From Tetracentron sinense (lineage: Eukaryota > Streptophyta > Magnoliopsida > Trochodendrales > Trochodendraceae): 64,000 bases of DNA. This document shows, piece after piece, positions 10,344 to 23,314 of the stretch. The translations under genes and the position numbers were made by a program. Location: the NCBI GenBank assembly GCA_015143295.1, contig CM026562.1:1426001-1490000 (forward strand), written 5' to 3'. The first letter of the stretch is position 1; every line of letters starts with the position of its first letter. Below the pieces are notes generated by a model, which saw only the letters and a list, made by a program, of their open reading frames with translations, did no database searches and was not told the DNA's origin.

Positions 10344-12044
10344 AGCATCAGGAACTGGAGATATTGTTGAAGGATTATGTGGGGTGTTTTGTAATTTCAG
10401 TTGGCAGGGAGAGAGAAGATGAGGAGAAGGTTTGCAGAAGCAAATGAAAGAAGGGCAGAGGAACTTGCAGAAAAAAACCCTCATGAAATTTGCTTGAAGA
10501 AAACTGATTATATGAAACCCATTTCATAGCCAAGAAGAAAAGCAAAGCAATTAGCAAAAAAAAAAAAAAAAATACAACTCCTCAATTCAGTCAACAAAGA
10601 ACAACTTGCAACTCACCTGATTGAAGTTCGTTTCCAGAAAATTTTGAAAAGAAGATAAAACTAGAGAATCTGATTGAAGTTCGTTTCCAGCTGACACTCG
10701 TTAAAAGAAGTTATAACCCATTGAAGAACAATAACAATCAAATATTTTCCCTGAAAAAGAAGAACCCAATTCTCTGGTCTTACAAAAGAGAACCAAATCA
10801 AGAATTCGTTAAAAAGCTTGCTTTTTCTAGTGGTTTTGATTCTCAAGACACCCAGAAAAGAGTAATTACTTTTTTTTAAAAAAATATAAAAAAAACTCCA
10901 AAGTTCTGAAAGAAAGAAGGAAAACCCAGAAAAAAAAAATCTTGGTTTTGAAGATATCTGGGGATATATTCAAAATCCCATGTAAATTCCAGGGAATGAG
11001 TGTTCCTCAAACAAGCCCCCCAAAGTACACAAAACAAAAGTCTCCGTTTCTCCAGTTGTTATCAAGCGAGGGCGCCTTTGTCCATTGTAGTCTCCTGGAG
11101 GAAAACTAACTGTTCATATATCTTCAAATGACAATCCTACCCTCCTTCAACTCTAGCCTCCATTTCTACTGCGAAAAATCAAACGAGGTGAGAGGGGGTA
11201 ATCAATTACTGAAAATGGAAGACAAATCCAATATTCCGCTTTGTGAATATTAAAAAAAAAAGCATAAGTCAAAAGTCAAAAGTCAAAAGTCAAAACCAAT
11301 GCCTAGAAGTTGAAAGTTTTTTTTTGGGTAGTGCCTAGAATTTGAAAGTTGATTACCAACCAACAGAGGATTCTTCCATCCAAAAAAAACTTGAAAGGTG
11401 GTTTTGTTTTCTAATAAACTTATGGAAGGCTTGAATAAGAGATTGGAAATGTGGAGAAGAACAAGAAAAGAACAAAGGAAGATGATACCATTATATACTT
11501 TAAAAGTTTAGATGGGAAGGTGAGTAATACTTCGAAGCCAAAAAAAAAAAGGATTAATAAGTAGCTTTGATGGAACTCTAACCCAAACTAAACAAAATTT
11601 ATCTAGTAGTTGGTTTGAGTTTTCCATTTTGATGGATATAGAAGGAGATTATATGTTGTTCCTCATAGACAATCACTTGATTCGGATTATCAAAACCATT
11701 TTAATCACTTATAACTATTTATGCTAGGATTATGATTGAATAATAGTATTTGGTTCAATCTATCATAAACGATTATGAAACAAATGGTTATATAATTAAC
11801 AGGGGGTAGATTATGGGAGAACAAAACTGCTTATTCATATTTAAGATTATTTGGAGATTATTGTAGGTACCAAATTTCGCATCCCTTTAAGGCTTATAAA
11901 ACCTCTTAAGCTTGAGAGATATTCATTATCGAAAATATCTCTTTATTTTTCAAAATGATCAAATAATTATTTATTGATGAGTGCTAATCAAACAGGATTA
12001 TCCACGGCCATGCTTATTTACTCATGACAAACACTTATCTCTTC
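10344..12044. other. Upstream region of the 85-aa protein gene, AT-rich
   Basis: It contains the leader and promoter of the minus-strand gene, but no TATA box could be picked with confidence. A purine-rich repeat of AAAAGTC, about five copies, sits at 11265-11296. No exon or transposon ends were recognised. Confidence 0.4.
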
Positions 12045-12779
12045 TCTATCTTTTTTGTACTATTATAATGAGAGAAGTAGGGTTAAAAATTTGATTGATT
12101 TTTTTCTAATATTCTTAATTAATCCCAATTTTATGGTATCTTAATTAATAAGGTGAATTTTTTATATTTTTCTTATTTTGTCCATAACTCCATATAAAAA
12201 AATTAAAATATTATGTTATGTTCTTTTACATGAGAAAATTTAGTAGAGGTATTAAAGTAATATTAACTACAACTAACAATAATACATCTATATCTCTACA
12301 ATTCCTTCAAATCTTTATCCTTATCTTCTCTCATGCTCCTCCTTTGGTCTCTCTTAACAAAGAGGCACACTGTCTTTACATGGTAACTATTGTTCAAGAG
12401 AAAATGTAGGGCATTTTCGTTCTCACAAAGTAACTTTTTATATTAACGTGTCCCTCACAATTTTTTTTAATTTAAAAAGTCTTTAAGTTTCTATACCCAA
12501 TATATATATATATTCAAAATGCCCTCACTAGGATCCCTCTTCCTAGTCTTTCTCTCCTTTCCCTCTCTGAAGTGCCGCCCACTAGTATATATATATTCAA
12601 AATGCCCTCACTAGGATCTTTCTTCCTAGTCTTTCTCCCCTTTCCCTCTCTGATGTGCCGCCCACTAGTATATATATATTCAAAATGCCCTCACTAGGAT
12701 CTTTCTTCCCAATCTTTCTCCCCAATCTTTCTCCCATTTCCCTCTCTCTCTCACGTGCATCTCATGTGCTGCCCACTAA
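12045..12779 (+). mobile_element. Non-autonomous Helitron-like element with three tandem 3' ends
   Basis: The proposed 5' end TCTATCTTTTTTGTACTAT resembles that of the element at 63359 (TCTATCTTTACTATTATAAT); both continue with ATTATAATGRGAGA. The 3' side has three copies, about 83 to 111 bases long, that end CCCACTAG, CCCACTAG and CCCACTAA at 12585, 12668 and 12779. The last has a CACGTGCATCTCATGTG hairpin-like segment before the end, comparable to CACGTGCATAGCACGTG at 63610. A CTRR end after a short hairpin is the Helitron hallmark. The 5' boundary is the less certain one. Confidence 0.55.
12501..12779 (+). repeat. Tandem array of about 83-bp units (Helitron 3' termini)
   Basis: Units 12501-12585, 12586-12668 and 12669-12779 each begin with a TA run and TTCAAAATGCCCTCACTAGG, have a CT-rich middle and end GCCCACTAR. 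The third unit is extended by an internal CCAATCTTTCTC duplication and extra sequence. Confidence 0.8.
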
Positions 12780-13378
12780 TATTGTGTAATCAAGTGTGAC
12801 TTTAATAATCTGAACCAACAAATCCGTAAGCTATATATGGTCCACAAACTCATCTATTGAAACCTCCAAATTGAAATTACTCATCAAACAAGAACAATCA
12901 AATGATCTTAACCATCTAATCTAGGCGTGTGAATATGATATAAATCTTTTTCGGAGTTTGGATTTATGCCCTGTGGAAGGTAGATGAACCCCTTTTTTTT
13001 TTCGTTTAAATTACAAGGCATCATTTGTCTATTATTAGTAGTCTGGATGACTTATCCAAAACTGCCCTCATGAGAAGGGCACGCCTGCCATTAGAGTCAG
13101 AGGGGCAAGTTCTTTCATACATAGACCAGATAGAATTTAGGATATTTAGGATACCTAGGCAACAACATAAGATTGGTGAAATGAAACATAGCAATACACA
13201 CCATCTCATTGGTCCCCTACATGGCTTGTTTGTTATCCATCTAAATCGCTGGATTTGGTTGACTTGTAGAATATCTCATACGTGGGAATCATCAAATGGT
13301 GGATTCAAGGTTTTTAGTGATCCCAACAATTACCTTTGATTTAGTCTACTCCAAAAGGGATATGGACAGGATGAAAAA
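12780..13378. other. Intergenic sequence without recognised features
   Basis: A 104-codon frame at 13025-13339 overlaps another on the opposite strand and shows no known motif; I treat both as chance. Confidence 0.35.
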
Positions 13379-13535
13379 CTCTCCATAGTATCTACCATCG
13401 AGAGTTGGACCGTTGGATTTAACATTCAATCGTTCCATGTCTACAAGTGCTTTAAATGATGGCCCCGCCTAATGCTTAAAACCATTAGACCTTGAATCTT
13501 ACAGTCCAGCTCTCGATAGTAGGTACTATCGAAGA
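13379..13535. mobile_element. Small hairpin MITE
   Basis: The arms 13379-13410 and 13501-13535 are inverted copies: CTCTCCATAGTATCTACC at the left against GGTACTATCGAAGAG at the right, and TCGAGAGTTGGAC against GTCCAGCTCTCGA. It is about 157 bases long and non-coding. Confidence 0.6.
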
Positions 13536-13847
13536 GTTTTAAATCACTTCCCAAGGGATATTACAAGTTGTTTATAGAATTTTAGTACCATATATTTTTA
13601 AGAAATTGTGTGAAGTTTGGAGCCAACGCAACCATTTGATTTCTTAGAGAGTTGAGAAGGATTGCCTTTTATGCGGGTTATGCCAACTCGTATTTGGTGT
13701 CTTTCTATTATTTGTCAGGTTTGGTCTTTTGCTGGCTTTTCTTTGTCGAAAACCACACTGATCTACCATTGTCCATTCATCAAAAACACCTTAGATGATT
13801 CATGTTTTGTGGCCTTTGAGTTATGGCTCATGAAAGATGGGAGACTG

Positions 13848-14052
13848 TATCATACATGGGTTGGTGTGCTGGCCAGGACTATGCTTTAGGAAGCAGAGGT
13901 TCTGAGTTTGATTTCATTCCTTTGTTGGCCATCCTAGGGATTTATCCCTATTTGCCCGATACATGTGAATGGAGGGGTCTGCACATGCCCGGGAGATTAG
14001 TCGGGAGCTCTAAAAGGCCCGGACACCCTTGTTACCAAAAAAAAAAAAAGTA
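13848..14052 (+). mobile_element. SINE (family B), near full length
   Basis: The tRNA-like head has an A-box-like GGTTGGTGTGCTGGCCA and a B-box-like GAGGTTCTGAGTTTGATTTC. The body carries the family 3' module (CTGCACATGCCCGGGAG, TTAGTCGGGAGCTCTAAAAG, GGCCCGGACACCCT) and an A tail at 14037-14049. It is related to 59239-59422 and to the truncated copy at 4797. Confidence 0.7.
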
Positions 14053-14519
14053 CTAAGAGAATATCAGAATTTTAGATTTACAATAACTAAGCAAGAGCTT
14101 ATGTCCTAAGTCCTCCTTTGGATTTATCTATTTTACACTCCACTTGCAGTTGCCACTTTGCTGATCAAAATCCAAGGGAATTGAAGCACTTGTGTTTTTT
14201 CTTGCTTGAGAAGCACTAAAATTGATCGCTCCATTGCCACATGTTAGCCCCGGATGGGGGACAAATCAGGGTTACTTTTTTTTTTTTTTGAGAGTTGCCT
14301 CATAATTTTGCAGCAACTAGGCGTGAAAACATGTCTCATTAGAGAAGCCAATGGAGGAGCTGATTATTATATAGCTAGAAAGACTGGCTAATCAAGCATC
14401 AAGCCACACCAATAGGAAGAAAAATTATTATTAAAGATCACTAGAGACCACATTACATCTACTAGGATCCAACTTTAAAATTACTACTTTTTTAATATTC
14501 TTTTTAGTGCTCGTGCGTT

Positions 14520-14552
<33 letters not shown>

Positions 14553-15183
14553 GGTAGGCAACTCTAATCATGGTAAGATGACAAATCTGCCATTTTCAAG
14601 TGACAATGATGCAGCTCTAACATTATCTGTGGGTGTGCGACAAATCTGCCATTTTCAAGTGATAATGAAGTTTGTTTTTTTCTTCTCTTTATATATCCAC
14701 TTTCCGGTTGTCCCACTCCCCTTATTTTTGTACTATGTCTATTTTCCGGCATGTTTTTTTTACAAGAATACAAAATAGTATTATATTTTTTATTTTTTTT
14801 TAAGGACCCATCACTTTTATTGTTTTTTTCTTAAAAATAAGAAAAACAACCAACCAGAGTGGACAACCAGAAAGTTGAACGTAGCATTGCTCTTATATAA
14901 GACAAATAAGTAATGAACAAATGAAATGGAGTGTCATCCTTTGCTTTCACTTTTGTTGGGGGTTGAGAGAGACACATGCCCAATGCCTTTGATTGTAGGG
15001 ACCATGTCCCTCCCATCTTTTTCCCTTTGGCTTCATGATTATGAGATATAAAGAAGGTTCCAACAAACACAATGAAGACCCAGGGATGGGGCGTGGGAGC
15101 CATAACATTTGCACAGTCTAAAAGAACAATTATCCAACAAATAAAAAAAAAGTTACCCATTGCCAGGACTTGGGTCTTATCTT
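14053..15183. other. Intergenic sequence with microsatellite and short direct repeat
   Basis: A GA microsatellite lies at about 14520-14552. A 30-base direct repeat beginning GACAAATCTGCCATTTTCAA occurs at 14579 and 14638. The 109-codon minus frame at 14831-15160 has no recognisable domain. No gene is called. Confidence 0.4.
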
Positions 15184-15329
15184 AACCCTATGTTTGGTTG
15201 CTTAGAAATAAGCGAAAATAGAGAAAAATATTGAACAAAATATTGAACAAAACACAACTAAAGGAATCTACAATCTTATTTTCTTTTCTATGTTTTCACG
15301 TATTTACTTGGCAACCAAACATACCCTAA
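15184..15329. mobile_element. MITE, CCCTATGTTTGG family, copy 1
   Basis: The ends read CCCTATGTTTGGTTGC and GCAACCAAACATACCCT. The body is AT-rich with TTTTCTTTTCTATGTTTTCA. It shares ends and body with copies at 55070 and 62231. Confidence 0.65.
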
Positions 15330-16131
15330 GGGCCTGTTTGGGTGCCCTGCGTTATTTTTGACGCTTGGAAACCAGGAAAACAGGTTGGACTTTACTATGA
15401 AACAAGGCTCCTGCACTGCGTCACGTCTGCTGGTCCCAGGTTGGTAGACCATGCTTAGAGCCTACAGGCAGGTATCTAAGATTTCCCCATATTTGGACAT
15501 GTATGGTGGTTTGAAGCTGCTCATAGGCAGCAGAATTAGGATTTATGACCCCCCACCCCCACACACACACAAAAAGAGCAAATGTTAAACCATTCAAAGA
15601 TCACAATCTCAGTAGTTCACTGCACATTAAACCAGTTCAACAGAGGTAAAATGAAGTAAACAACTAATAAAGATGAAATAAACTATGCTGTAAGTATATA
15701 ATTATAAACCATCCAAAGTTCTGAGGAATAACACCCTGAGATTGATATCCGAAATTCAAGCCACACAGATGCAAGACTGGGACGAGAGGGAATGCGAATC
15801 ACACCCAAACAATACACACAGAAAAACAAGCAACACTGACACAAACAAACAAACAAGTCTGGATGAGATAACTGACTGACAAATTCCTCAGCAACTGGCG
15901 AAAACATTTAGCGGCATCTCGCTCATGATGCTTCGTCTTTCAACAGCAAGCAACCTGTCACCATTTCTAATTAGCCTGCCCCCGATCCACTTTTTTTTTA
16001 AGTGCCTTCAATACATAATGAACAAGCCTTGACTAACTGAAATATTTCATGCATAAGAAAGATCCTTTCAGAACTTGACCATTCATTGGACTTCTTTATA
16101 ATGGGAGGATATACTCTTGTGTGTAGTAACA
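15330..16131. other. Intergenic sequence, 3' flank of the 220-aa protein gene
   Basis: It starts GGGCCTGTTTGGGTGCCC, a common plant MITE end, but I cannot find the partner end. The rest is expected 3' flank. The 74-codon minus frame at 15683-15907 has no family match. Confidence 0.35.
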
Positions 16132-19100
16132 TCAATGAGGGGGACCTTCTGGGTTACTGTCCATTGGGGAATCAAGAGAGTAGAATGAATACCCATCTCT
16201 GTTCTGGTTATACTCAAAATAATTAGAATCCAGAGTATTCATCTCATTTTGCCTGCTTTCTGATTCATTGTTCACTTGCGATCCTTCACCGCTGTAATAC
16301 TGTCCTGGTGCCATTTGTAGAGGCAGTTTCCTCCTAACGGGACCAGACAGGGCATCGGAGAAAACAGAATTCTCAGCTTGGTCCATATTAACTTCCCCTG
16401 GACCTAGAAGAAGGCCTGTTGCTGGCCTGAATTCTCCCTGTTGCATTTGGGTGTTTGGAGCCAAGAAAGGAAATTGGAGGTTAGCACTTGACTGTTTGTG
16501 AGGCTGAGATATGGGGGACATGGGCACTTCTTCTCCACCGCAGTCGAGCTCATTCTGCACATTAAGTCATACAAGAAAACTATAATAAAAATCAATTTAA
16601 TTTGTATAATTGAATTATTTACCAGGAATGTATATATATATATATATATATATATCCAGGAACTTCCACTTCAGGACCTCCTGCTCTAGCAACTAAACAC
16701 AACTACCATGGCCACATCAGCTTCACCAATACCATGGTCACATCAGCTTCACCAATACCATGGCCACATCAGCAAGTTAACCTCTGCCCTTTTTAGCTGA
16801 GTATTTGAATGTTTCATTCACCAATCATCAAATTTATAACTTTGTGAAAACATATATTAAACACAGGGCAACTGTACTGTGTATGAGGAGGAGACAAGAA
16901 TTTTGTGTCCTTCACATTGTGCAATGCATGCAGCCAACCTAACCTTTCAATTTGTTGGTCACCAATTTGATGGACTATATCAAAACTCGTATCAAAGGAA
17001 CAATCATGCCTATCCAATGTAGCATCCTTTTTTTTTTGGTTGGTACACACCTTGAATGACTTCTTTTTAGTCATCCAAACCATGAACAGTACAAATAATT
17101 TGCCCTTGACTGAACATTTAAGAATGATGTTTAATATGACTATAGTCCATCGAGAGGTGATCCCATAATGGAACCGTCTAAGTCTATGCGTAGGTGTGCC
17201 TTGTGTATGATTTAGTTTAGTATCAAGCCCCAAAAATTTCACCCCCATCACATACACAGAAGTCCTAATAGCAGAAGTATAATATAGCACAAGCAAATAA
17301 TGGTGAAGCATTATACTTTCTTACTATGTTACAATTTTGATCTATCAGGAGCAAGGGAACCAAAACAATCCTCAGTGAAATAATGGAGGATGTTATATGT
17401 TTAAAACTTAAAATATTGAAGAAAGCATTATTGCAATTGCCTAAGTTATAAATAGGTTCTATTTTATCTTATAGTTCTAGAAGTTGACACCAAAATACAC
17501 GAATATAAATATATATATATATGACCATTGTTTAAAAAAAGTGAAAAGAAAATGTGGAAGTCAATAAACAACCTGAAGATATGCAGATAATTCTGCGATT
17601 GTTAATGTTACTCCTTCTTGATGCTTCATCGCCATCCATTCGTGCAGCTTCTCCTGCAGTTAACACAAAGTAATATACAAGATAACCTTTCTGACACATT
17701 GAAACCCATATTCCGTATTTCTAATGTATAAGTAAAGGCCAATTAGGAGATAATTATATCTCATACTACAGTACACAAATCTATCAATAGCATATTGCAC
17801 TAAATCCATATCGAGGAAGGAAAATACGAGTTTGTATGGTTTAGCAGATCAGAACTTGCATTAAACCTTATTTACGTAAACAAAAATGGGATGTATAAGT
17901 GAAGTTACCCAAATAATGGGTTGTATAAGTGAAGGCCAATTGAGAAAGAATAACATCTCACATTGTGGTACACAAATGACAAATACAATTTATGTCATAT
18001 CAGAACTTGCATAAAATCCATATGGAATTAGGAATATGAGTTTGAATGGTTTAGAAGATCAGAACTTGCATTAAGTATTCTTTATATAAAAAACTCCCCA
18101 TATAAGGTTTTTATATGAAATATAAAGGAGGTCCACTAGATATTTAAGAAATATCCTTTTATATTCAATGAAGATAGAAGGCTAATGAAGAGAGAGGCCT
18201 CTCTTTCCATATACTCCACAATATGGCAAAAGGTAGTAGCTTCCAAAGAACTCTATCCTGAATGTTATGAAGGGTTGCTGTCCACATAGTGAGCACCACT
18301 TTAATGAAACTGAGGTGCCCCAGATGATCTTATCCATGTAGAAAGAATCATTGCTGGCCACCAAATACAAAAAGAATAACTGATCTGTGAATGCACCTTT
18401 AGTATCCCACTTCCAAATTCGCCTGCCATCGTAGGAACAGCTTCTAACTACCGGTCTTCATAGTTCTTAAAGCACGTCTATATTCCAGTTCCAAAATTCT
18501 CAATTTCCATATGTATCTTTATGTCTTAAAGTCCTATTAGAAGAAGTCAATAAAGAAAGGTTCTCTGCCTTCTTTCCTTTCTGTTAAAATACTCTCAGCC
18601 CTTGTTTTTTTGGGGGGGGAAAAAGTTTTTCCACCAAAAGACAGCTCTCCAGCTCTCATCCGCCCTCTCTTCCTCGAGTCAAATTAAGTACAAGGAAAAG
18701 ATTCTCTATTAAACAAATGAATCAACTTTAGTAGTCCTTTCACGAATTGCATACACGTCCATTCTTCTTGAGCACAGGGATGATGTTCGAATTCCAATCA
18801 TAATAGAATAATCTACATCCTACATATTCTTCCTCTTCTTTAAGTTTCTCTTTTTCCCATGTCAAAACACTGAAACTAGATTCATTACTAACTTATGTAA
18901 CAAAACACTCCGCTGAAATTATTGATTTTTTAGTATAGGTATTGGACACAGGTCAACACTCTTATTCAACAAACTTTATAAAATATCTTGTTTTCAGCAG
19001 ATACGTTACTATTTATATAAACTTATTGTATATTCTAAATACATAGTTTCTATATTGTATCTCGTATGAACTAAATTATTGTAAGAGGTATATTTGATAT

Positions 19101-22100
19101 AATATGGAACTACTAGTGCGAGCATTTTAGAACATCAGGCTGGTTTGGATCATTGTTTTGATGCTCCGCATCCTTGTCTGAGATCGACAGACATGTCCAT
19201 GTCTAAGTTGCACAGTTATTATTAACTCTTTTGGCAACCTAATGCCTTATGTTTATAACTTTAAAATATGATTACAATATTTTCCTCCTAAGTGCACTCT
19301 ACAATATCCACCATTCCATCTATCTTTCTCTCATTCAATTCCTGGCATAGAACTAGTAACGTTGGCAAAGGGCAAAGCATTGTCAAAGAGCATCCTGTAG
19401 AAGTTATATCAAAGAATAAAACAACTGGGGCGACAATCTGATATGAAATCTAGCTATGGAATTTGTTTTTTTTTTTAATTATGGAGTTCATTTTTAATGT
19501 CAAATGCAAAAGGGGAAGCAGACCAATTCCACATTCACTAAAATGATTGCATGAGTGCTATGAAGTTGGGGAAAAGTTTATGTAGGAGATAAGAAGGGTT
19601 AGCTTGCGGTGCAAGATATTACGAGATTTTGAAGCTAATTTAAGGACCCGTAGCGTCCCTAGAGAGATCTTAACAAATCAGTACATATTTTTATAGTTGA
19701 GATCAGCTCCTCCTTTTATAGAAAACCTACAATATGTTACTAAACCTATCTCTAATGTTTCACATGCAATAATAGTTCAGTTAGAAATATGGTGAAGAAA
19801 GACACAAGAAAGAAAAACACGTAAATAAACTGTAAGATACTTGTTAAATAAAGCATAGATAGAAAAACCGATCAAAATTATGAAATATTATCAATCCTGC
19901 AGTTACCATAACAGAGATGAACCAGGTGAGTGAGATCATAGAAAAATAAGTAGAATAAAAGCTAGTTTAAGACCCAAAATATCAACACTACGAAATAAGA
20001 ATAGCATCCATGCAAAATTAGTTCAATTAGAAATATGGTGAAGAAAGACCCAAGAAAGAAAAGCGCATAAATAAAATGTAAGATACTTGTTAAATAAAGC
20101 ACAGATATAAAAACCGATCAAAAATCTGAAATGTTATCAATCCTGCATTTACCATAAGAGATGAACCAGGTGAGACCATGGGAAAATAAGTATTTATGCA
20201 ACTTTTGCTCTTTAAGGAAATAGTAGAAACTTACCAAAGAATAACCAGAAAGAATTAAAAGAAGGCGTTACCTAAAGTAAATGAAAAGAACTGGAATAAA
20301 AGTTGGATTTTTGGACCAATACCAAGGAGATGCTATCATGTTACCCTTTGTCCTAGTTCTATTTATTCTTCGACCCTCCGAAAATTTTTGCATGTGAACT
20401 TCTGTGTCAAATAGTCGGCGAGGAATGATCTTGGTACAGACTATCATTAATGGGGTACCAAGTGTTTGTAAATTTTCACTTCTGTCAGCGGAAGTTCTGC
20501 AATGTATCCTCCAAATGTAGCAACTCATAGAATAATCACAATCCACATTGGAATATTGGATCCATTGCTCTTCTGTTCGAAATAGTAACAAATGACTGGA
20601 CTGGATCAAATCAATAGGATTCTGGACTGGGAGAAAAAAGCACCAGACAGTAGCATGTTTACGAACTATTAAAGGCTTTAGAAATATTCTGTGAACAAAT
20701 CACACACTTAGTTTAAAGACAAAATATAGTGTCATTTCCCTTAAAAGACATAACAAGAGTCAAAATTTTACAGCTGAGCAATACCACTTATTTGCAGATA
20801 ATACCATTCTCCTTGAGTCATGCCAAACTTTGCATGCATGATAATAATTGAGAAATTTAAAAAATCCCATCCTCAGCCATACCACCAGGATGGAAGGTCA
20901 GTAAGGAGTGCTTCTGTTGTTTGTCATTGCCAATTACAGAAATACATTTGATAATTACTATTCAGATCTTCATCATTTTTATTTCTTTATACATGAACTA
21001 GAAGGGAGTAAAAGGATAAATTTGAAGTTGGGGCTTTCTAACTATGCCCAGAGAATTACCATTTACTATTTGAACAATTCCCAACATCCCTCCATGCATG
21101 TTATTAAGCATAGGTTTATACATCCAATCATACTATAAGAATTATGTGGCTCCTCAACTTAATAATCCCCCAAGGAAGCTACTATGATTCAGATTCTAAC
21201 ATATCAGGCAATAAGTTTTCCTCACTCCTTGGATCTTTCAGTGAAAGATCCACAATTATCTGCCAACAGAGACTTCTTAAAAAGAAGAAAAATCTAAAAA
21301 AGTAATGTTAATGGATTCACCCATACTTAACAAGAGAGCAATTATGCCTAAAACCATGGTTGTTAAATCTTTGCGATTTGCAATTCAAATCCTACGATTC
21401 GATTCGAATCTCAAGCAAAACGATTCAAATCGGAGGTGAAAATCTTAATTGGGTAAATCTCATTTGATTTGCGATTCTGATTACGATTTACGATTCAAAT
21501 CGTACAATTCGTGTGATTCAGGCGATTCGAGCACGAAACCCTTTATACGGACCAATACTTAAAAATATTTTTTATTCTTTTTATTTTCTAAAGGTACTTT
21601 ATGTCTTTTAAGAAGAGAGAAGAAACAAGAAAACTCCTGTTAAGGACATGCCAAAACCCTTTTTCTCTGTTGCTGACATGCAGTGAAACAAAAAAAAAAA
21701 TGAGGAAGAAGAAAGATGATGAAGTTGGATTTTGGGAAAACTTGATAGTTTCCCTTGATAATTTATTTTATTAGTCTTTTTATTTGTACAAATATTTTGA
21801 TACTTATCTTATACAACATGATTATATGAGTTTATTTTGTTGATTTATCTTTAATGATTTTTTTTCATTTTATGGAGTTCGTTCGTGTTTTTTATAGTGT
21901 ATGAAATGAAATGTTCATTACTTTCTTTTATCAATAGATATGAATGAAATCTTTTGGATAATAAATTATTCTATTTTTCTAATTTATTTGGTAATTTTAA
22001 ACCAATTTTTTTAAAAATGGATTGAATCTTACGATTTACGATTTGAATCCCGATTTGAATCAAGTCGGTCCTAAAACGATTTTACGATTCAATTACGATT

Positions 22101-23263
22101 TAACAACCTTGCCTAAAACTATACCATCTAATCGCTCGCCAAGTCATCCTTGATCATCCCCCAAAATCACCGCATGCAGGGTATTAACCGGTATATTTAA
22201 TATGTTAGAACAAAATGTACAATTAATTGACTCCTAGGCCGATAAATCGCCAACAATTTATACCATCTAATCATCAAGTCATCCTTGATCATCCCCCAAA
22301 ATCACCTCATGCAGGGCATTAACCGGTATCTATACTAATACTATATGCCAGTTGGTTCCACATTGCATATATCATTGGCCTCTATTCTCTATTATGGTTC
22401 ATGCCACATATCTTCTAATTGATCCAATAAGAAGACGTCACGTCACTCTTTTAATTATTGTTATTCCTTCCTAATTAAGTGATGAGTTAAATGTCCACCT
22501 TCACCCACTCACATTCTATTTTTTAATTACAATTAATTAAATTGTAACATTAAATATTTATGTTTTTCTTCTAATTCTACTCTTTATTCGTAACTAATTA
22601 AGTTGTAACGTTTAAATTATTAAAAATATGAAGCCTAAGGGTCTTCTTTCTTCCCTCCACATTCTCATTTTTCAATTACAATTTCTTAAATTATAACATC
22701 TACCACCCTCAAAATTTCTAACTATTGGTCTACCTTCTCATTTGATATGTTGTGTATTATAATTAGTATGGTTCACCATTGAGGTTTTTCCTAAACATTG
22801 GCGCGTCTAGAGTTGAAATCTTAAGAGGTTTGTTTTCACGGCAGCTATTGGGAAGTTCTTGATTCTGGGTGCATTATAGCATGAGTGCATTTTCAGGTAC
22901 TATATTTTGGGTAATTCGATGCTATTGGAAGTTGTCAGGTTCTGGGTATGGCATTACTTACCTTTATACTTATGGGTCTCTACATGGAGCTTTAGCTGGC
23001 TATTAGTGCATTTTAGGCACTATTTTGGGTCTTTTATTTTGCTCTTGCAGTAACGATTTGCAAATTCTCACGGATTAATGAGATTCACGTTATCATTGAT
23101 ATTAAGAATAATAAAATGAAATTCAAATTATTCTTGATATTCATTGGTGTTAAAGTGTCAAGTGGTTTCCTCTAAAATCTTTCATCTCTCAATTAATTGT
23201 AAAAAAAAAAATAACAATAACAAACGAAGGAATAAGATCTTTCCTAAAATAATGGTCCACCCT

Positions 23264-23314
<51 letters not shown>

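Noticed and set aside
20268..20609. 113-codon minus frame in the intronic duplication
   Set aside because: The matching stretch in the second copy (near 25500-25840) has frame-changing indels, so it is not under coding constraint.
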